Below, piece by piece: positions 25,397 to 33,272 of a DNA stretch of 40,016 nucleotides. Location: contig NZ_NEUE01000222.1 of NCBI RefSeq assembly GCF_002910905.1, positions 1 through 40,016 of the forward strand, read 5' to 3'. Below the pieces are notes generated by a model that did not search any database, was not told where the DNA came from, and saw nothing but the letters and a program-made list of their open reading frames with translations. The translations under genes and the position numbers were made by a program. This DNA comes from Streptomyces sp. SM11 (GTDB taxonomy: Bacteria; Actinomycetota; Actinomycetes; Streptomycetales; Streptomycetaceae). Positions within the stretch are counted from its first letter, which is position 1, and every line of letters begins with the position of its first letter.

Positions 25397-26469
25397 GACC
25401 GCTCGGCCGGCTGGCGACCGCCGGCGGTCACATCGCGCGGTGGACCGTGGACACCGTCGGCGTGCTGCTGGCGATGTCGGTGGGGACCTTCGCCCTCGTC
25501 CTGCTCGCGCGGGGCGACCCCGCGGCGGTGCTGGCGGCGACCCGTGCTGGCCGCCCCGCCACGCCGGAGCAGATCGAGGCCGTCCGCGGGGAACTCGGGC
25601 TCGACGACCCGGCACCCGTGCGCTACGTACGGTGGCTCGCCGATGCCTGCACCGGCGATTTCGGGCGCTCGTTGCGTACGGACGCCGCGATCGGCCCCGA
25701 AGTCGCGGACCGGCTGGGTGTCACGCTGGCACTGGTGGGCGGATCCGCTGTGGTCGCCGTCGTGTTCGGGGTGGGTGTCGGCGTCGCCGGTGCGGTACTC
25801 CGGCGCGGAGTGCTACGCGGGGCGCTGCGCACCGGCGCGCTGCTGGTCAGCTCGATCCCGTCGTTCTGGCTGAGCTACCTCCTCGTCCTGTATCTGGCGA
25901 TCCGCCTCGGGCTGCTCCCGACATCAGGCATGGCGGGCCCCTCGACGTGGCTGATGCCGATGGCCGTACTGGGCCTGCCCGTTGCCGGTGTCCTCAGCCG
26001 CGTGGTCGCCGTCACGCTGCGCGATGCCCTCGACCGGCCTTACGTACGCGCGGCGCAGGCACGCGGCAGTGGAACGCTGTCGATCGTCATCCGCGACGGC
26101 CTGCCCAACGCTGCCGGACCGATCCTCTCCGTCGCCGCGTTCGGCATCGGCACCCTTCTCGTGGCCACCGTCGTGGTGGAACAGATCTTCGGCTGGCCTG
26201 GCATGGGCGCCTACTTCGTCCAGGCCGCCGGTTCCCGGGACGTCCCGGCGCTCCAGGCGGCCACCCTCGTCATGGGAGGCGGCTTCATCCTGGCCAACCG
26301 CTGTGCCGATGTGCTGCAGGGGCTCATAGATCCCCGTTCCCGGCGGGGCGGGGACGCCCGTTCCCGCCGTCGGCCCACGCTCCTGGGGAGCAAGACCTCG
26401 GGCACGGACGCGGCGCTCCGCGAACCGGTCGAAGTTCCGGGAGCGCGAATCCGGAAGGGGCTGTCATGA
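25393..26469 (+). CDS. Opp/Dpp/Nik-type ABC permease (DppB/NikB-like)
   Basis: A 358-residue permease from GTG 25393, overlapping the previous stop (GTGA). About six helices are visible, with the EAA-type loop VRAAQARGSGTLSIVIRDGL and the family N-terminal pattern GELGLDDPAPVRYVRWL. It pairs with the permease domain of the next gene. The last 45 residues are a basic, disordered tail after ANRCADVLQGLIDPRSRR. Confidence 0.9.
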   Translation: MRPLGRLATAGGHIARWTVDTVGVLLAMSVGTFALVLLARGDPAAVLAATRAGRPATPEQIEAVRGELGLDDPAPVRYVRWLADACTGDFGRSLRTDAAIGPEVADRLGVTLALVGGSAVVAVVFGVGVGVAGAVLRRGVLRGALRTGALLVSSIPSFWLSYLLVLYLAIRLGLLPTSGMAGPSTWLMPMAVLGLPVAGVLSRVVAVTLRDALDRPYVRAAQARGSGTLSIVIRDGLPNAAGPILSVAAFGIGTLLVATVVVEQIFGWPGMGAYFVQAAGSRDVPALQAATLVMGGGFILANRCADVLQGLIDPRSRRGGDARSRRRPTLLGSKTSGTDAALREPVEVPGARIRKGLS

Positions 26470-28451
26470 CCGTTGAGGCACGAAGTCCGGGGCGCCGCGT
26501 GTGGATCGGCACGGTGCTGCTGGCACTGCCCCTGATCCTCTTCGCGGTCGTCGGGATACTGGCCCCGGTCCTCTCCCCGGCCGATCCGACTGCCAACGAC
26601 CTCGCGGCCGGGCTGCTGCCGCCGTCCTCGGAGCACCCGCTCGGTACCGATCAGCTCGGCCGGGACCAGCTCAGCCGGATCCTGCACGGTGCCCGGATCT
26701 CCCTTTCGGTCACCGCGGCCGTGCTCGCGGTCGCCCTGACGGCCGGTACCGTCATCGGGGCCGGCGCGGGCTACCTCGGCGGATGGGTCGACCGGGCCGT
26801 CTCCCGGGTGATCGACGTGGTGGTCTCGCTGCCCGGCATGCTGGTGACCCTCGCGGTCATCGGCGTACGGGGACCCGGTGTGGAGAACTTGATCCTGGCG
26901 CTGTCCCTCTGGTCGTGGGCGCCGTACGCGCGGATCGCGCGCGCCCGCGTCGCCGACCTGCGCAAGAGCCCCCATCTGGACGCACTGCGCCTGCTCGGCG
27001 CTGGCCGTGCACGCATCCTCGGCAGGCACCTGCTCCCGCCAGCACTGGCGCCCTGTCTCGTCTACGCCAGTACCGATGTCGGCACCATCGTCCTCGGCGT
27101 GGCCACGCTGAGTTTTCTCGGCCTGGGTGTCGCCCCGCCGAACGCCGAGTGGGGACAGATGCTCGTCGAGGGCAGGGCGTTCATGGAATCCGCGTGGTGG
27201 CTCGCCTATCCGCCCGGCATCGCCATTACGGCAGTGGTGTTCGCCAGCAACCTGCTCGGTGAGCGGCTGGCGGCCGGCGAGGAACGGCCCTCCGTCCTCC
27301 GCCTGGTCCGGCCGACACGAACCGGGTCGGCGTGGGCGATGCGCCGGAAGGCTGCACCGTCCGCGCCCCGCGTCGCCGAACGCACGACATCCTCCCCACC
27401 GGAGACGGTGCCAGGACGCCCCGGAGAGACCCCGGTCCTCCGTGTGCGGGACCTCACTGTCACCTACCCGCGGGACGGTGAGCGGCGTCGCGTCGTCGCG
27501 GGCATGTCGTACGAGGTCCGCCGGGGCGAAGTCCTCGCCCTCGTCGGCGAGACCGGCAGCGGCAAGACCACGGCCGCACTGGCCCCGTTCGGCCTGCTGG
27601 ACCCGTACGCGGTGGTCACCGGCTCCGCCGCGCTGGCGGACGGCGCCGGAACGTGCGAGATGGTCGGGCTCACCACGGCGGAGCGCCGCCGGATCAACGG
27701 CCACAGGGTCGGAGTGGTCTTCCAGGACAGCGGGGCTGTTCTCAACCCGCTCAGGACGATCGGCGCGCATGTCGACGAGGCGGTCCGCAACGCGGGCCGC
27801 GGAGGGCGGCGCCCCGCGACCCGCCGGGTCACCGAGGAGCTCCTGCGCATGGCCGGCCTGCCCGACCCCACCACGACCGCACGCGAGTTCCCCCACCAGC
27901 TGTCCGGCGGAATGCGTCAGCGGGCGCAGATCGCCATGGCTCTGGCCTGTGAGCCGGAGCTGCTGATCGCCGACGAGCCCACATCCGCCCTCGACGTCAC
28001 CGTGCAGGCCCGACTGCTCGACCTGCTGGCGCGCTTGCGCGAGGAGCTGGCCATGTCCATGGTCGTCGTCAGCCACGACCTCGGGGTGGTGACCCGGCTG
28101 GCCGACAGAGTCGCCGTCGTGTACTCCGGCCGGATCGTGGAGACAGGGCCCCTCGCCGCCGTGCTCACCCGACCTGACCACCCGTACACGCGGGGGCTGC
28201 TGGACGCGGTCCCGCGCCCGGGCACGGCACCCGGTACCCGGTTCCGCACCATGCCCGGCCAAGGAGGCACCGGCCCGGACGACACCATCGGTTGCGGGTT
28301 CGCCCCCCGCTGCCCCCTTGCCATGGCCTCCTGCGTGGACGCGGCACCTCCTCTGGAAGCACTGGCAGGAGCGGCCACGCACCGGTCGGCCTGCCTTCGG
28401 CACCCCGGTGAGCCGACGGTCGCCGTGGGAAAGGGAGACAGCTCGTGCTAG
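26466..28451 (+). CDS. Fused ABC permease-ATPase (DppC + DppD type)
   Basis: One 661-residue protein joins two normally separate subunits. Residues 1-280 form a DppC/NikC permease (HPLGTDQLGRDQLSRILHGA, EAA loop LDALRLLGAGRARILGRHLL). A linker of about 50 residues rich in Arg, Pro and Thr follows. From about 327 on comes an OppD-type ATPase: GETGSGKTT (361-369), QLSGGMRQRAQIAMAL, LLIADEPTSALD, and the C-terminal Cys-containing region GCGFAPRCPLA typical of OppD/DppD. ATG 26466 overlaps the previous stop (ATGA). The frame is continuous, so the fusion is real and not an annotation joint. It supplies half the channel and one of two ATPase subunits. Confidence 0.9.
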   Translation: MTVEARSPGRRVWIGTVLLALPLILFAVVGILAPVLSPADPTANDLAAGLLPPSSEHPLGTDQLGRDQLSRILHGARISLSVTAAVLAVALTAGTVIGAGAGYLGGWVDRAVSRVIDVVVSLPGMLVTLAVIGVRGPGVENLILALSLWSWAPYARIARARVADLRKSPHLDALRLLGAGRARILGRHLLPPALAPCLVYASTDVGTIVLGVATLSFLGLGVAPPNAEWGQMLVEGRAFMESAWWLAYPPGIAITAVVFASNLLGERLAAGEERPSVLRLVRPTRTGSAWAMRRKAAPSAPRVAERTTSSPPETVPGRPGETPVLRVRDLTVTYPRDGERRRVVAGMSYEVRRGEVLALVGETGSGKTTAALAPFGLLDPYAVVTGSAALADGAGTCEMVGLTTAERRRINGHRVGVVFQDSGAVLNPLRTIGAHVDEAVRNAGRGGRRPATRRVTEELLRMAGLPDPTTTAREFPHQLSGGMRQRAQIAMALACEPELLIADEPTSALDVTVQARLLDLLARLREELAMSMVVVSHDLGVVTRLADRVAVVYSGRIVETGPLAAVLTRPDHPYTRGLLDAVPRPGTAPGTRFRTMPGQGGTGPDDTIGCGFAPRCPLAMASCVDAAPPLEALAGAATHRSACLRHPGEPTVAVGKGDSSC

Positions 28452-29233
28452 AGATCGTGGACGTGAGCGCCCGTCACGGCGGCCCGAACGCCGTGACGGT
28501 GGTCAAGGACGTCACGATGAGTGTGGCGGCCGGTGAGATCGTGGGGCTGGTCGGCGAGTCGGGCTGCGGCAAGACGACCCTGGCGCGCGTCGTGACCGGG
28601 CTGCACCGCCCCGATGCGGGAGCGGTGCGCGTGGGAGAGGTGGACGTACACGCGATCCGGGGGCGGCGCGCTCTTCGCGCTCACCGGAGGCAGGTCCAGA
28701 TGGTGTTCCAGGACCCTTCTCTGACGCTCAGCCCGCGCCAGACGGTACGGCAGGCCATCGAGGAACCTCTGCGCATCCACCGGCTGGGTGACGCACGGTC
28801 CCGTTCGGCGCGCGTCGGTGAACTCCTCGACCTCGTCGGGCTGAACCCGGAGGTGGGGGACCGCCGCCCCCGCCAGTTGTCCGGAGGACAGCAGCAGCGG
28901 GTGGCGATCGCCCGCGCGCTGGCTCTGGAACCCCGGCTGCTCATCTGCGACGAACCGGTCACGGCACTCGACGTGTCCGTCCAGGCGAAGGTCCTCAACC
29001 TCCTGTGCGATCTGCGGGAACGACTCGACCTCGGTTGCCTGTTCATCATCCACGACCTCGCCGTCGTATCGCAGTTGGCGGACCGGATCGCCGTCATGCA
29101 GGACGGCCGCATCGTCGAGCAGGGCCGCACCGAGGACCTCACCACGCGCCCCCGCCACGCCTACACCCGCAGTCTCCTCGCGGCCATCCCCACCATGGAG
29201 ATACCAGCGGTCAAGGACGCCGTTCGGAGCTGA
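28445..29233 (+). CDS. Opp/Dpp/Nik-type ABC ATPase (OppF/NikE-like)
   Basis: A 262-residue ATPase from GTG 28445, preceded by GGGAG and overlapping the fusion gene by seven bases. Walker A GESGCGKTT, signature QLSGGQQQRVAIARAL, Walker B LLICDEPVTALDVSVQ and H-loop FIIHDLAVVSQ are intact. It lacks the C-terminal Cys cluster of OppD-type subunits, as expected of the OppF/NikE partner. It completes the importer. Confidence 0.92.
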   Translation: MLEIVDVSARHGGPNAVTVVKDVTMSVAAGEIVGLVGESGCGKTTLARVVTGLHRPDAGAVRVGEVDVHAIRGRRALRAHRRQVQMVFQDPSLTLSPRQTVRQAIEEPLRIHRLGDARSRSARVGELLDLVGLNPEVGDRRPRQLSGGQQQRVAIARALALEPRLLICDEPVTALDVSVQAKVLNLLCDLRERLDLGCLFIIHDLAVVSQLADRIAVMQDGRIVEQGRTEDLTTRPRHAYTRSLLAAIPTMEIPAVKDAVRS

Positions 29234-29296
29234 TCACGGACCAACCCGAGCAGCCCGGTCCACACAGCGGGAACAGCCTTCGGATCCGGTAATAGC

Positions 29297-29325
29297 GGGA
29301 ACTTTCCAGGACATGGGACCGACAT
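29297..29325 (+). promoter_or_regulatory. ECF-type promoter, leaderless, for the ATP-grasp gene
   Basis: GGGAAC (29297-29302), 17 bases, CGACAT (29320-29325). ATG 29332 begins seven bases after the -10 box, about where transcription should start, so the mRNA is predicted to be leaderless. The -10 region CGACATGTAG is identical to that of the 32456-32484 site. Confidence 0.72.
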
Positions 29326-29331
29326 GTAGGT

Positions 29332-30555
29332 ATGACCATCGCCTGTCTTGAGATGCTCTCCTTCGGCCTCGCCCACCTTGCCCGCGCCGCACACGAGTCG
29401 GGCGAGCGACTGGTACTGCTGACCGGTGTGGAGCCGCTGTACCTGCACGAACTCGCCACCCTGCCCGCCGGATCCGTCGAAGTCGTCGCGGTCGACACCG
29501 GCGACCGAAAGGCGGTTACCGAGGCTCTCGCGTCGATCGAGGACCTTCGCGGCCTCATCAGCTCGACGGACACCTGGGGCGTGGCCGGTGCCGAACTCGC
29601 CGCCGAGTTCGGCCTGCCCGGCATCGACCCGGCCGTCATCCGCCTCGTACGCGACAAGGCCCGCGTGCGCGACCTCCTGTACAGCAAGGGACTCAGCCCG
29701 TTCGGAGCCATGCCGGTGGAGAAGGCTGCTGCGGTGGATCTGGAACGGCTCGCCGCGACCGTCGGGCTGCCCGCCATCGTCAAGGACACGGCAGGCACCA
29801 GCAGCCGGAACGTGTGGCTCGTCCGCGACGCCCAGGACCTCTCCCGGTTCCACCAGGAGGCCGAGGGCGCCTCCCTCTTCGGAGGGCTGTTCGCAGAGCC
29901 GTTCCTCGCCGGACCGGTCTACAGCGCGGAGACGGTGACCTGGGCGGGGGAGACCAGGCTGCTGGGCCTCTCCAGCCGCCTCATGTCCGCGCAGCCCTTC
30001 TTCCGGGAGGATGTGACGGCGTTTCCCGTCGCGCTGCCGCCGGCGGAGCTGAGGGAGATCGAGGCGTGGCTCGGGGAGGTTCTCGCAGCGCTCGAATACA
30101 CCGACCGGTTCGCCCACATCGAACTGTCGATGACGGCCGACGGGCCACGGCTGATCGAGGTCAATCCCCGCATCGGCGGGGCGCTGGTCGGGGAATCCAT
30201 GTGCCGCGCGCTCGACGTGAACGTGTACGGCGGTCTGGTCGACCTCGCACTCGGTGTCCGGCCACGGCTGCTCGACGCCCCCTTGTCCGGAGGCCCGGCT
30301 GTCGCGTTCGTCCTCGCCTACCCGACTCAGGAGGGCGAACTCGTCGCCGTACACGGTCTTGAGGACATCTCCCGCTACCCGGGGCAGCCCACGTGGTATC
30401 CGACGAAAGCGATCGGAGCGGACATCGACCAACTGACCGACGGACGGGGCTATGTGGGCATCGTGCTCGCCGAGGGCCCCACCGCGGAGATCGCCACGCA
30501 CCGTGCGGTCACCGCGGCGGGAGCCGTGCATGCCGAGACGCGCCCCCGGTGCTAG
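29332..30555 (+). CDS. ATP-grasp carboxylate-amine ligase
   Basis: The 407-residue protein has an N-terminal Rossmann-like pre-ATP-grasp domain (residues 1-105), then the ATP-grasp fold. Lys151 (AIVKDTAGTSSRN) should contact ATP, and IELSMTADGPRLIEVNPRIG (Glu264, Glu276, Asn278) supplies the Mg ligands. It resembles amino-acid ligases of the BacD/carnosine-synthase type, which make an amide by way of an acyl phosphate. It is predicted to be leaderless from the adjacent promoter. Its stop overlaps the convergent methyltransferase stop in a shared CTAG. With the epimerase-like enzyme at 31405 it points to formation of a small peptide. The substrates are unknown. Confidence 0.85.
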   Translation: MTIACLEMLSFGLAHLARAAHESGERLVLLTGVEPLYLHELATLPAGSVEVVAVDTGDRKAVTEALASIEDLRGLISSTDTWGVAGAELAAEFGLPGIDPAVIRLVRDKARVRDLLYSKGLSPFGAMPVEKAAAVDLERLAATVGLPAIVKDTAGTSSRNVWLVRDAQDLSRFHQEAEGASLFGGLFAEPFLAGPVYSAETVTWAGETRLLGLSSRLMSAQPFFREDVTAFPVALPPAELREIEAWLGEVLAALEYTDRFAHIELSMTADGPRLIEVNPRIGGALVGESMCRALDVNVYGGLVDLALGVRPRLLDAPLSGGPAVAFVLAYPTQEGELVAVHGLEDISRYPGQPTWYPTKAIGADIDQLTDGRGYVGIVLAEGPTAEIATHRAVTAAGAVHAETRPRC

Positions 30556-31301
30556 GCGGCTTCCGACCCGCGGCTGCCTCGTACGATCAGCCGTCGGGCG
30601 TGGTTGTCGAAGGGCTCGGCGTCGAAGCCGCCGAAGCACTCGACGTCGGTGAACCCCGCCTCGACGAGCATCGTCTTCAGCTCGAAAGCACTGTAGAGGG
30701 TGTGCTCGACGAACGCCGTCCGGGCCCGCTCGCCCTGGACCAGGATGAAGTCGTCCCGGAACCGTTCCCAGTCACCGAGGATCGTGCCACGGACGATCAT
30801 CGTGCCGCCCTCGACATCCAGGATGTGCGGCAGACCGCCGTCCCGGGCCAGGATCTCCTTCCCGTACAGGTCGATCAGGAAGTGACCTCCCGGCTTGAGA
30901 CTCGCCCGCACGTTCCGCAGGACCCGCATGTTCTCGTCGTGATCGGCGAAGAGACCGAAAGAGGTGTACATGCTGATGGCCAGATCGAACCGGTCAGGCT
31001 CGATGAACTCACGCATGTCCGCCCGGACGAGCCGCAGCTCCACTCCGGCTTCCGACGCCCCCTCCTTCGCGCGCCGGAGCAGAGCCTCACTGAGATCCAC
31101 ACCGGTGACCGCGGCCCCGCTCCCGGCCAGCGGAATCGCGTACGCCCCCGGCCCGCAACCGAGATCGAGCACCGCGGCACCGGCAGGCACCCGCAGCAGC
31201 GGGGACGAGCCGACCCGGGCCCGGGCCTCCTCGGCACGTCCGGCGGAGAACAATACATCCGAGAAATCGACCCACAACGTCTCGTCCTCGAACCATTCCA
31301 T
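30552..31301 (-). CDS. Class I SAM-dependent methyltransferase 1
   Basis: A 249-residue protein. ATG 31301 is chosen over ATG 31316 because AAGGAG lies just before it, and because the resulting start MEWFEDETLW aligns with the paralogue at 32526 (MDWYEDLNLW). SAM-binding motif I is VLDLGCGPGAYAIPLA, with Asp in GVDLSEALL, then ADMREF and the MYTSFGLFADHDENM segment shared with the paralogue. Family members methylate small molecules; the acceptor (N, O or C) is not predictable. It is divergent from the epimerase-like gene, with a sigma-type promoter at 31345-31373. Confidence 0.88.
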   Translation of the reverse strand: MEWFEDETLWVDFSDVLFSAGRAEEARARVGSSPLLRVPAGAAVLDLGCGPGAYAIPLAGSGAAVTGVDLSEALLRRAKEGASEAGVELRLVRADMREFIEPDRFDLAISMYTSFGLFADHDENMRVLRNVRASLKPGGHFLIDLYGKEILARDGGLPHILDVEGGTMIVRGTILGDWERFRDDFILVQGERARTAFVEHTLYSAFELKTMLVEAGFTDVECFGGFDAEPFDNHARRLIVRGSRGSEAA

Positions 31302-31344
31302 CGCCGTCTCCTTCACTCGTCACGCGTCGTATCCCTTGTGAAAC

Positions 31345-31373
31345 AAGTCGGCACAGAGACCCGCCAAGTTCCA
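31345..31373 (-). promoter_or_regulatory. ECF-type promoter for methyltransferase 1
   Basis: On the minus strand: TGGAAC (31373-31368), 17 bases, CGACTT (31350-31345). The leader to ATG 31301 is about 44 bases, almost the same as for methyltransferase 2. No matching plus-strand site is seen for the divergent gene at 31405. Confidence 0.66.
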
Positions 31374-31404
31374 GAAGACCTGAACGACCGAGAGAGGCTC
31401 ACTC

Positions 31405-32439
31405 ATGGATCATGATTCCGGCAGGACCGAACTCGCTGTGCGCCGCGCGTCCTTGCAGCTCATCGAGACGGTGAAAAGCTCCCGTGGCGAGATCAACTCC
31501 GTCGACACCTGCATGGTCACCCTCACGTACGACGGGATAACCGCCTTCGGCGAGGGCACACCGACCGAGTACAGCGGAGTGACCGCCGACGACGTTGTGG
31601 ATGCGGTGGAAGCCGAGGGCATGCAGATCCTCGGGCCGAACCTGAACAACCCGCAGCTCGTCCTCGATCGCATCGAGCATTGGGACGCACCGGCCGGTGC
31701 ACGGATGGCTCTGGACGGTGCGGTGCACGACTGGATCGGCAAGGCCGCGGGCCGGCCGACCTGGGAGCTGTTCAACATGCCCAGAACTCTGGGGCCGACG
31801 GTCTACACGATCAGCATGGCGAGTCCGGACGAAGCCGTGAGCGCGGTCCGCAAGGCACCGGAGGTGGGTGCGCTCAAGGTGAAGGTCGGCGGGCCGGACG
31901 ACCTCGAGGCGCTGGAGGCGATTCGGGCAGTGACGGCGCTGCCCGTCCGTATCGACGCGAACGAGGCGTGGGACCTCGACACCGCACGCGCGCTCACACC
32001 TCGTCTGCGCCAACTGGGCATCCAGCTCATCGAGCAGCCGTTCCCCACCTCGGCCGTCGACGACTACCACCGCTACCGGGAGTTCCCGGACCGGCTGCCG
32101 GTCTTCCTCGACGAGGGGTGCACCGACGTCGCCAGTGTCCTCGCCGCACGCTCGTACGCCGACGGCATCGTCGTCAAGCTGTGCAAGGCCGGCGGAATCC
32201 GGGGGGCTCGCAGGGTCATGGAGGCGGGCCGGGAAGCCGGGCTCCGGACCATGCTCAGCTGCATGTGCGAGTCCGAGCTGGCCATCAGCCAGGCCGCGCA
32301 GCTCGCTCCGCTCGCCGACCACATCGATATGGACGGACACCTCTACCTCAGCGACCCCCCGTTCCGGGGACTCCGCCTCCATGACCGCAGTATCGTCCTG
32401 GGCAATGAACCGGGCCTGGGAGTCCGCCCGTCACGCTGA
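31405..32439 (+). CDS. Enolase-superfamily enzyme, dipeptide-epimerase-like (MLE subgroup)
   Basis: The 344-residue protein has a capping domain (about 1-125) and a TIM-barrel. Metal ligands Asp184 (RIDANEAW), Glu210 (LIEQP) and Asp236 (FLDEG) are complete, and the general bases are Lys160 (KVKVG) and Lys258 (VVKLCKAGG). Near the C-terminus IDMDGHLYLSDPPF matches the DxD substrate-ammonium motif of L-Ala-Glu-type dipeptide epimerases. Those enzymes invert one residue of a dipeptide by proton removal and return. Beside an ATP-grasp ligase it probably acts on that enzyme's product. N-succinylamino-acid racemase or cycloisomerase activity is less likely given the DxD motif. The GAGAGG ribosome site precedes ATG 31405. 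Confidence 0.85.
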   Translation: MDHDSGRTELAVRRASLQLIETVKSSRGEINSVDTCMVTLTYDGITAFGEGTPTEYSGVTADDVVDAVEAEGMQILGPNLNNPQLVLDRIEHWDAPAGARMALDGAVHDWIGKAAGRPTWELFNMPRTLGPTVYTISMASPDEAVSAVRKAPEVGALKVKVGGPDDLEALEAIRAVTALPVRIDANEAWDLDTARALTPRLRQLGIQLIEQPFPTSAVDDYHRYREFPDRLPVFLDEGCTDVASVLAARSYADGIVVKLCKAGGIRGARRVMEAGREAGLRTMLSCMCESELAISQAAQLAPLADHIDMDGHLYLSDPPFRGLRLHDRSIVLGNEPGLGVRPSR

Positions 32440-32455
32440 CCGCCGCACCGGCAGC

Positions 32456-32484
32456 GGGAACTTCTCCCGCTCTCGGCACGACAT
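32456..32484 (+). promoter_or_regulatory. ECF-type promoter for methyltransferase 2 / MFS / monooxygenase operon
   Basis: GGGAAC (32456-32461), 17 bases, CGACAT (32479-32484). It lies between the epimerase stop (32439) and ATG 32526, with a leader of about 42 bases. Confidence 0.74.
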
Positions 32485-32525
32485 GTAGAAGGGACGCGTA
32501 TGCGTCGCACGACGGGAGGGGAACG

Positions 32526-33272
32526 ATGGACTGGTATGAGGACCTGAACTTGTGGTCCGGCTTCTCTGCGGTGCTCTTCTCGCCCGAGAGGGAGCGGCGG
32601 GCCGCCGAGGTGGTGACCACGTCCCCGCTGCTCGCTTTCCCGGCGGGCAGCCGCGTGCTCGACCAGTGCTGCGGCGTCGGGGTGTACACCGTGCCCCTGG
32701 CCGCTCAGGGGTACCGGACCACAGGTGTGGATCTCCACAGCGAACTGCTCGAACGAGCTGCCGTCGTCTGCGCGGACGCCAAGGTCGAAGCCGCGCTCGT
32801 CCAGGCGGACGTGCGCGAGTACGTGGCACCGGGAGCATTCGACGTCGTCCTGAACATGTACACCTCCTTCGGCTACTTCGAGGACCCCGAGGAGAACCTC
32901 CAAGTCCTGCGCAACGCCCACGAGTCACTGGCACCGGACGGACAGTTGATCGTGGACCTGCTCAGCAAGGAGACGTACGCGTCCTGGGTCGGCCCTCCGA
33001 AGATCGTCGACATTCCGGGCGGCATGGTCGTCATGCGCGACACCATCCTGGACGACTGGACCCGCTACCGGACCGACTGGACGATGGTGCGGGGCAACAC
33101 GGCCGAGCACTCCTCCCTCACCTGCTACGTCTACAGCGCCAGGGAACTGCGGGACATGTTCCAGCAGGCCGGCTTCGAGGAGGTCGAGTGCTTCGGTGAC
33201 TGGGACGGCCGCCCGTACGACGGCGGAGCCACCCGCCTGATCGTGCGAGGGAAGAAGGCACGGACGGCGTGA
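32526..33272 (+). CDS. Class I SAM-dependent methyltransferase 2
   Basis: The protein is 248 residues from ATG 32526 with GGGAGGGG upstream. It is a clear paralogue of the protein at 30552: shared M-[DE]-W-[YF]-ED start, MYTSFGYFEDPEENLQVLRN, and the ECFG-x-[FW]-D and RLIVRG endings. Motif I is altered to VLDQCCGVGVYTVPLA, with Gln-Cys-Cys in place of the usual Leu-Gly-Cys. Two related methyltransferases in one module suggest two methylations of the same scaffold or of similar positions. It is translationally coupled to the MFS gene (GTGA). Confidence 0.88.
   Translation: MDWYEDLNLWSGFSAVLFSPERERRAAEVVTTSPLLAFPAGSRVLDQCCGVGVYTVPLAAQGYRTTGVDLHSELLERAAVVCADAKVEAALVQADVREYVAPGAFDVVLNMYTSFGYFEDPEENLQVLRNAHESLAPDGQLIVDLLSKETYASWVGPPKIVDIPGGMVVMRDTILDDWTRYRTDWTMVRGNTAEHSSLTCYVYSARELRDMFQQAGFEEVECFGDWDGRPYDGGATRLIVRGKKARTA

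Noticed and set aside
26211..28403. 730-codon antisense frame opposite the fused transporter
   Set aside because: The same GC-bias artefact; the sense strand has intact transporter motifs.
31338..31366. Possible plus-strand sigma promoter (TGAAAC) for the epimerase-like gene
   Set aside because: 17 bases later the sequence is CGCCAA, not CGAC, and the -35 lacks GGAAC. Not counted among the nine.
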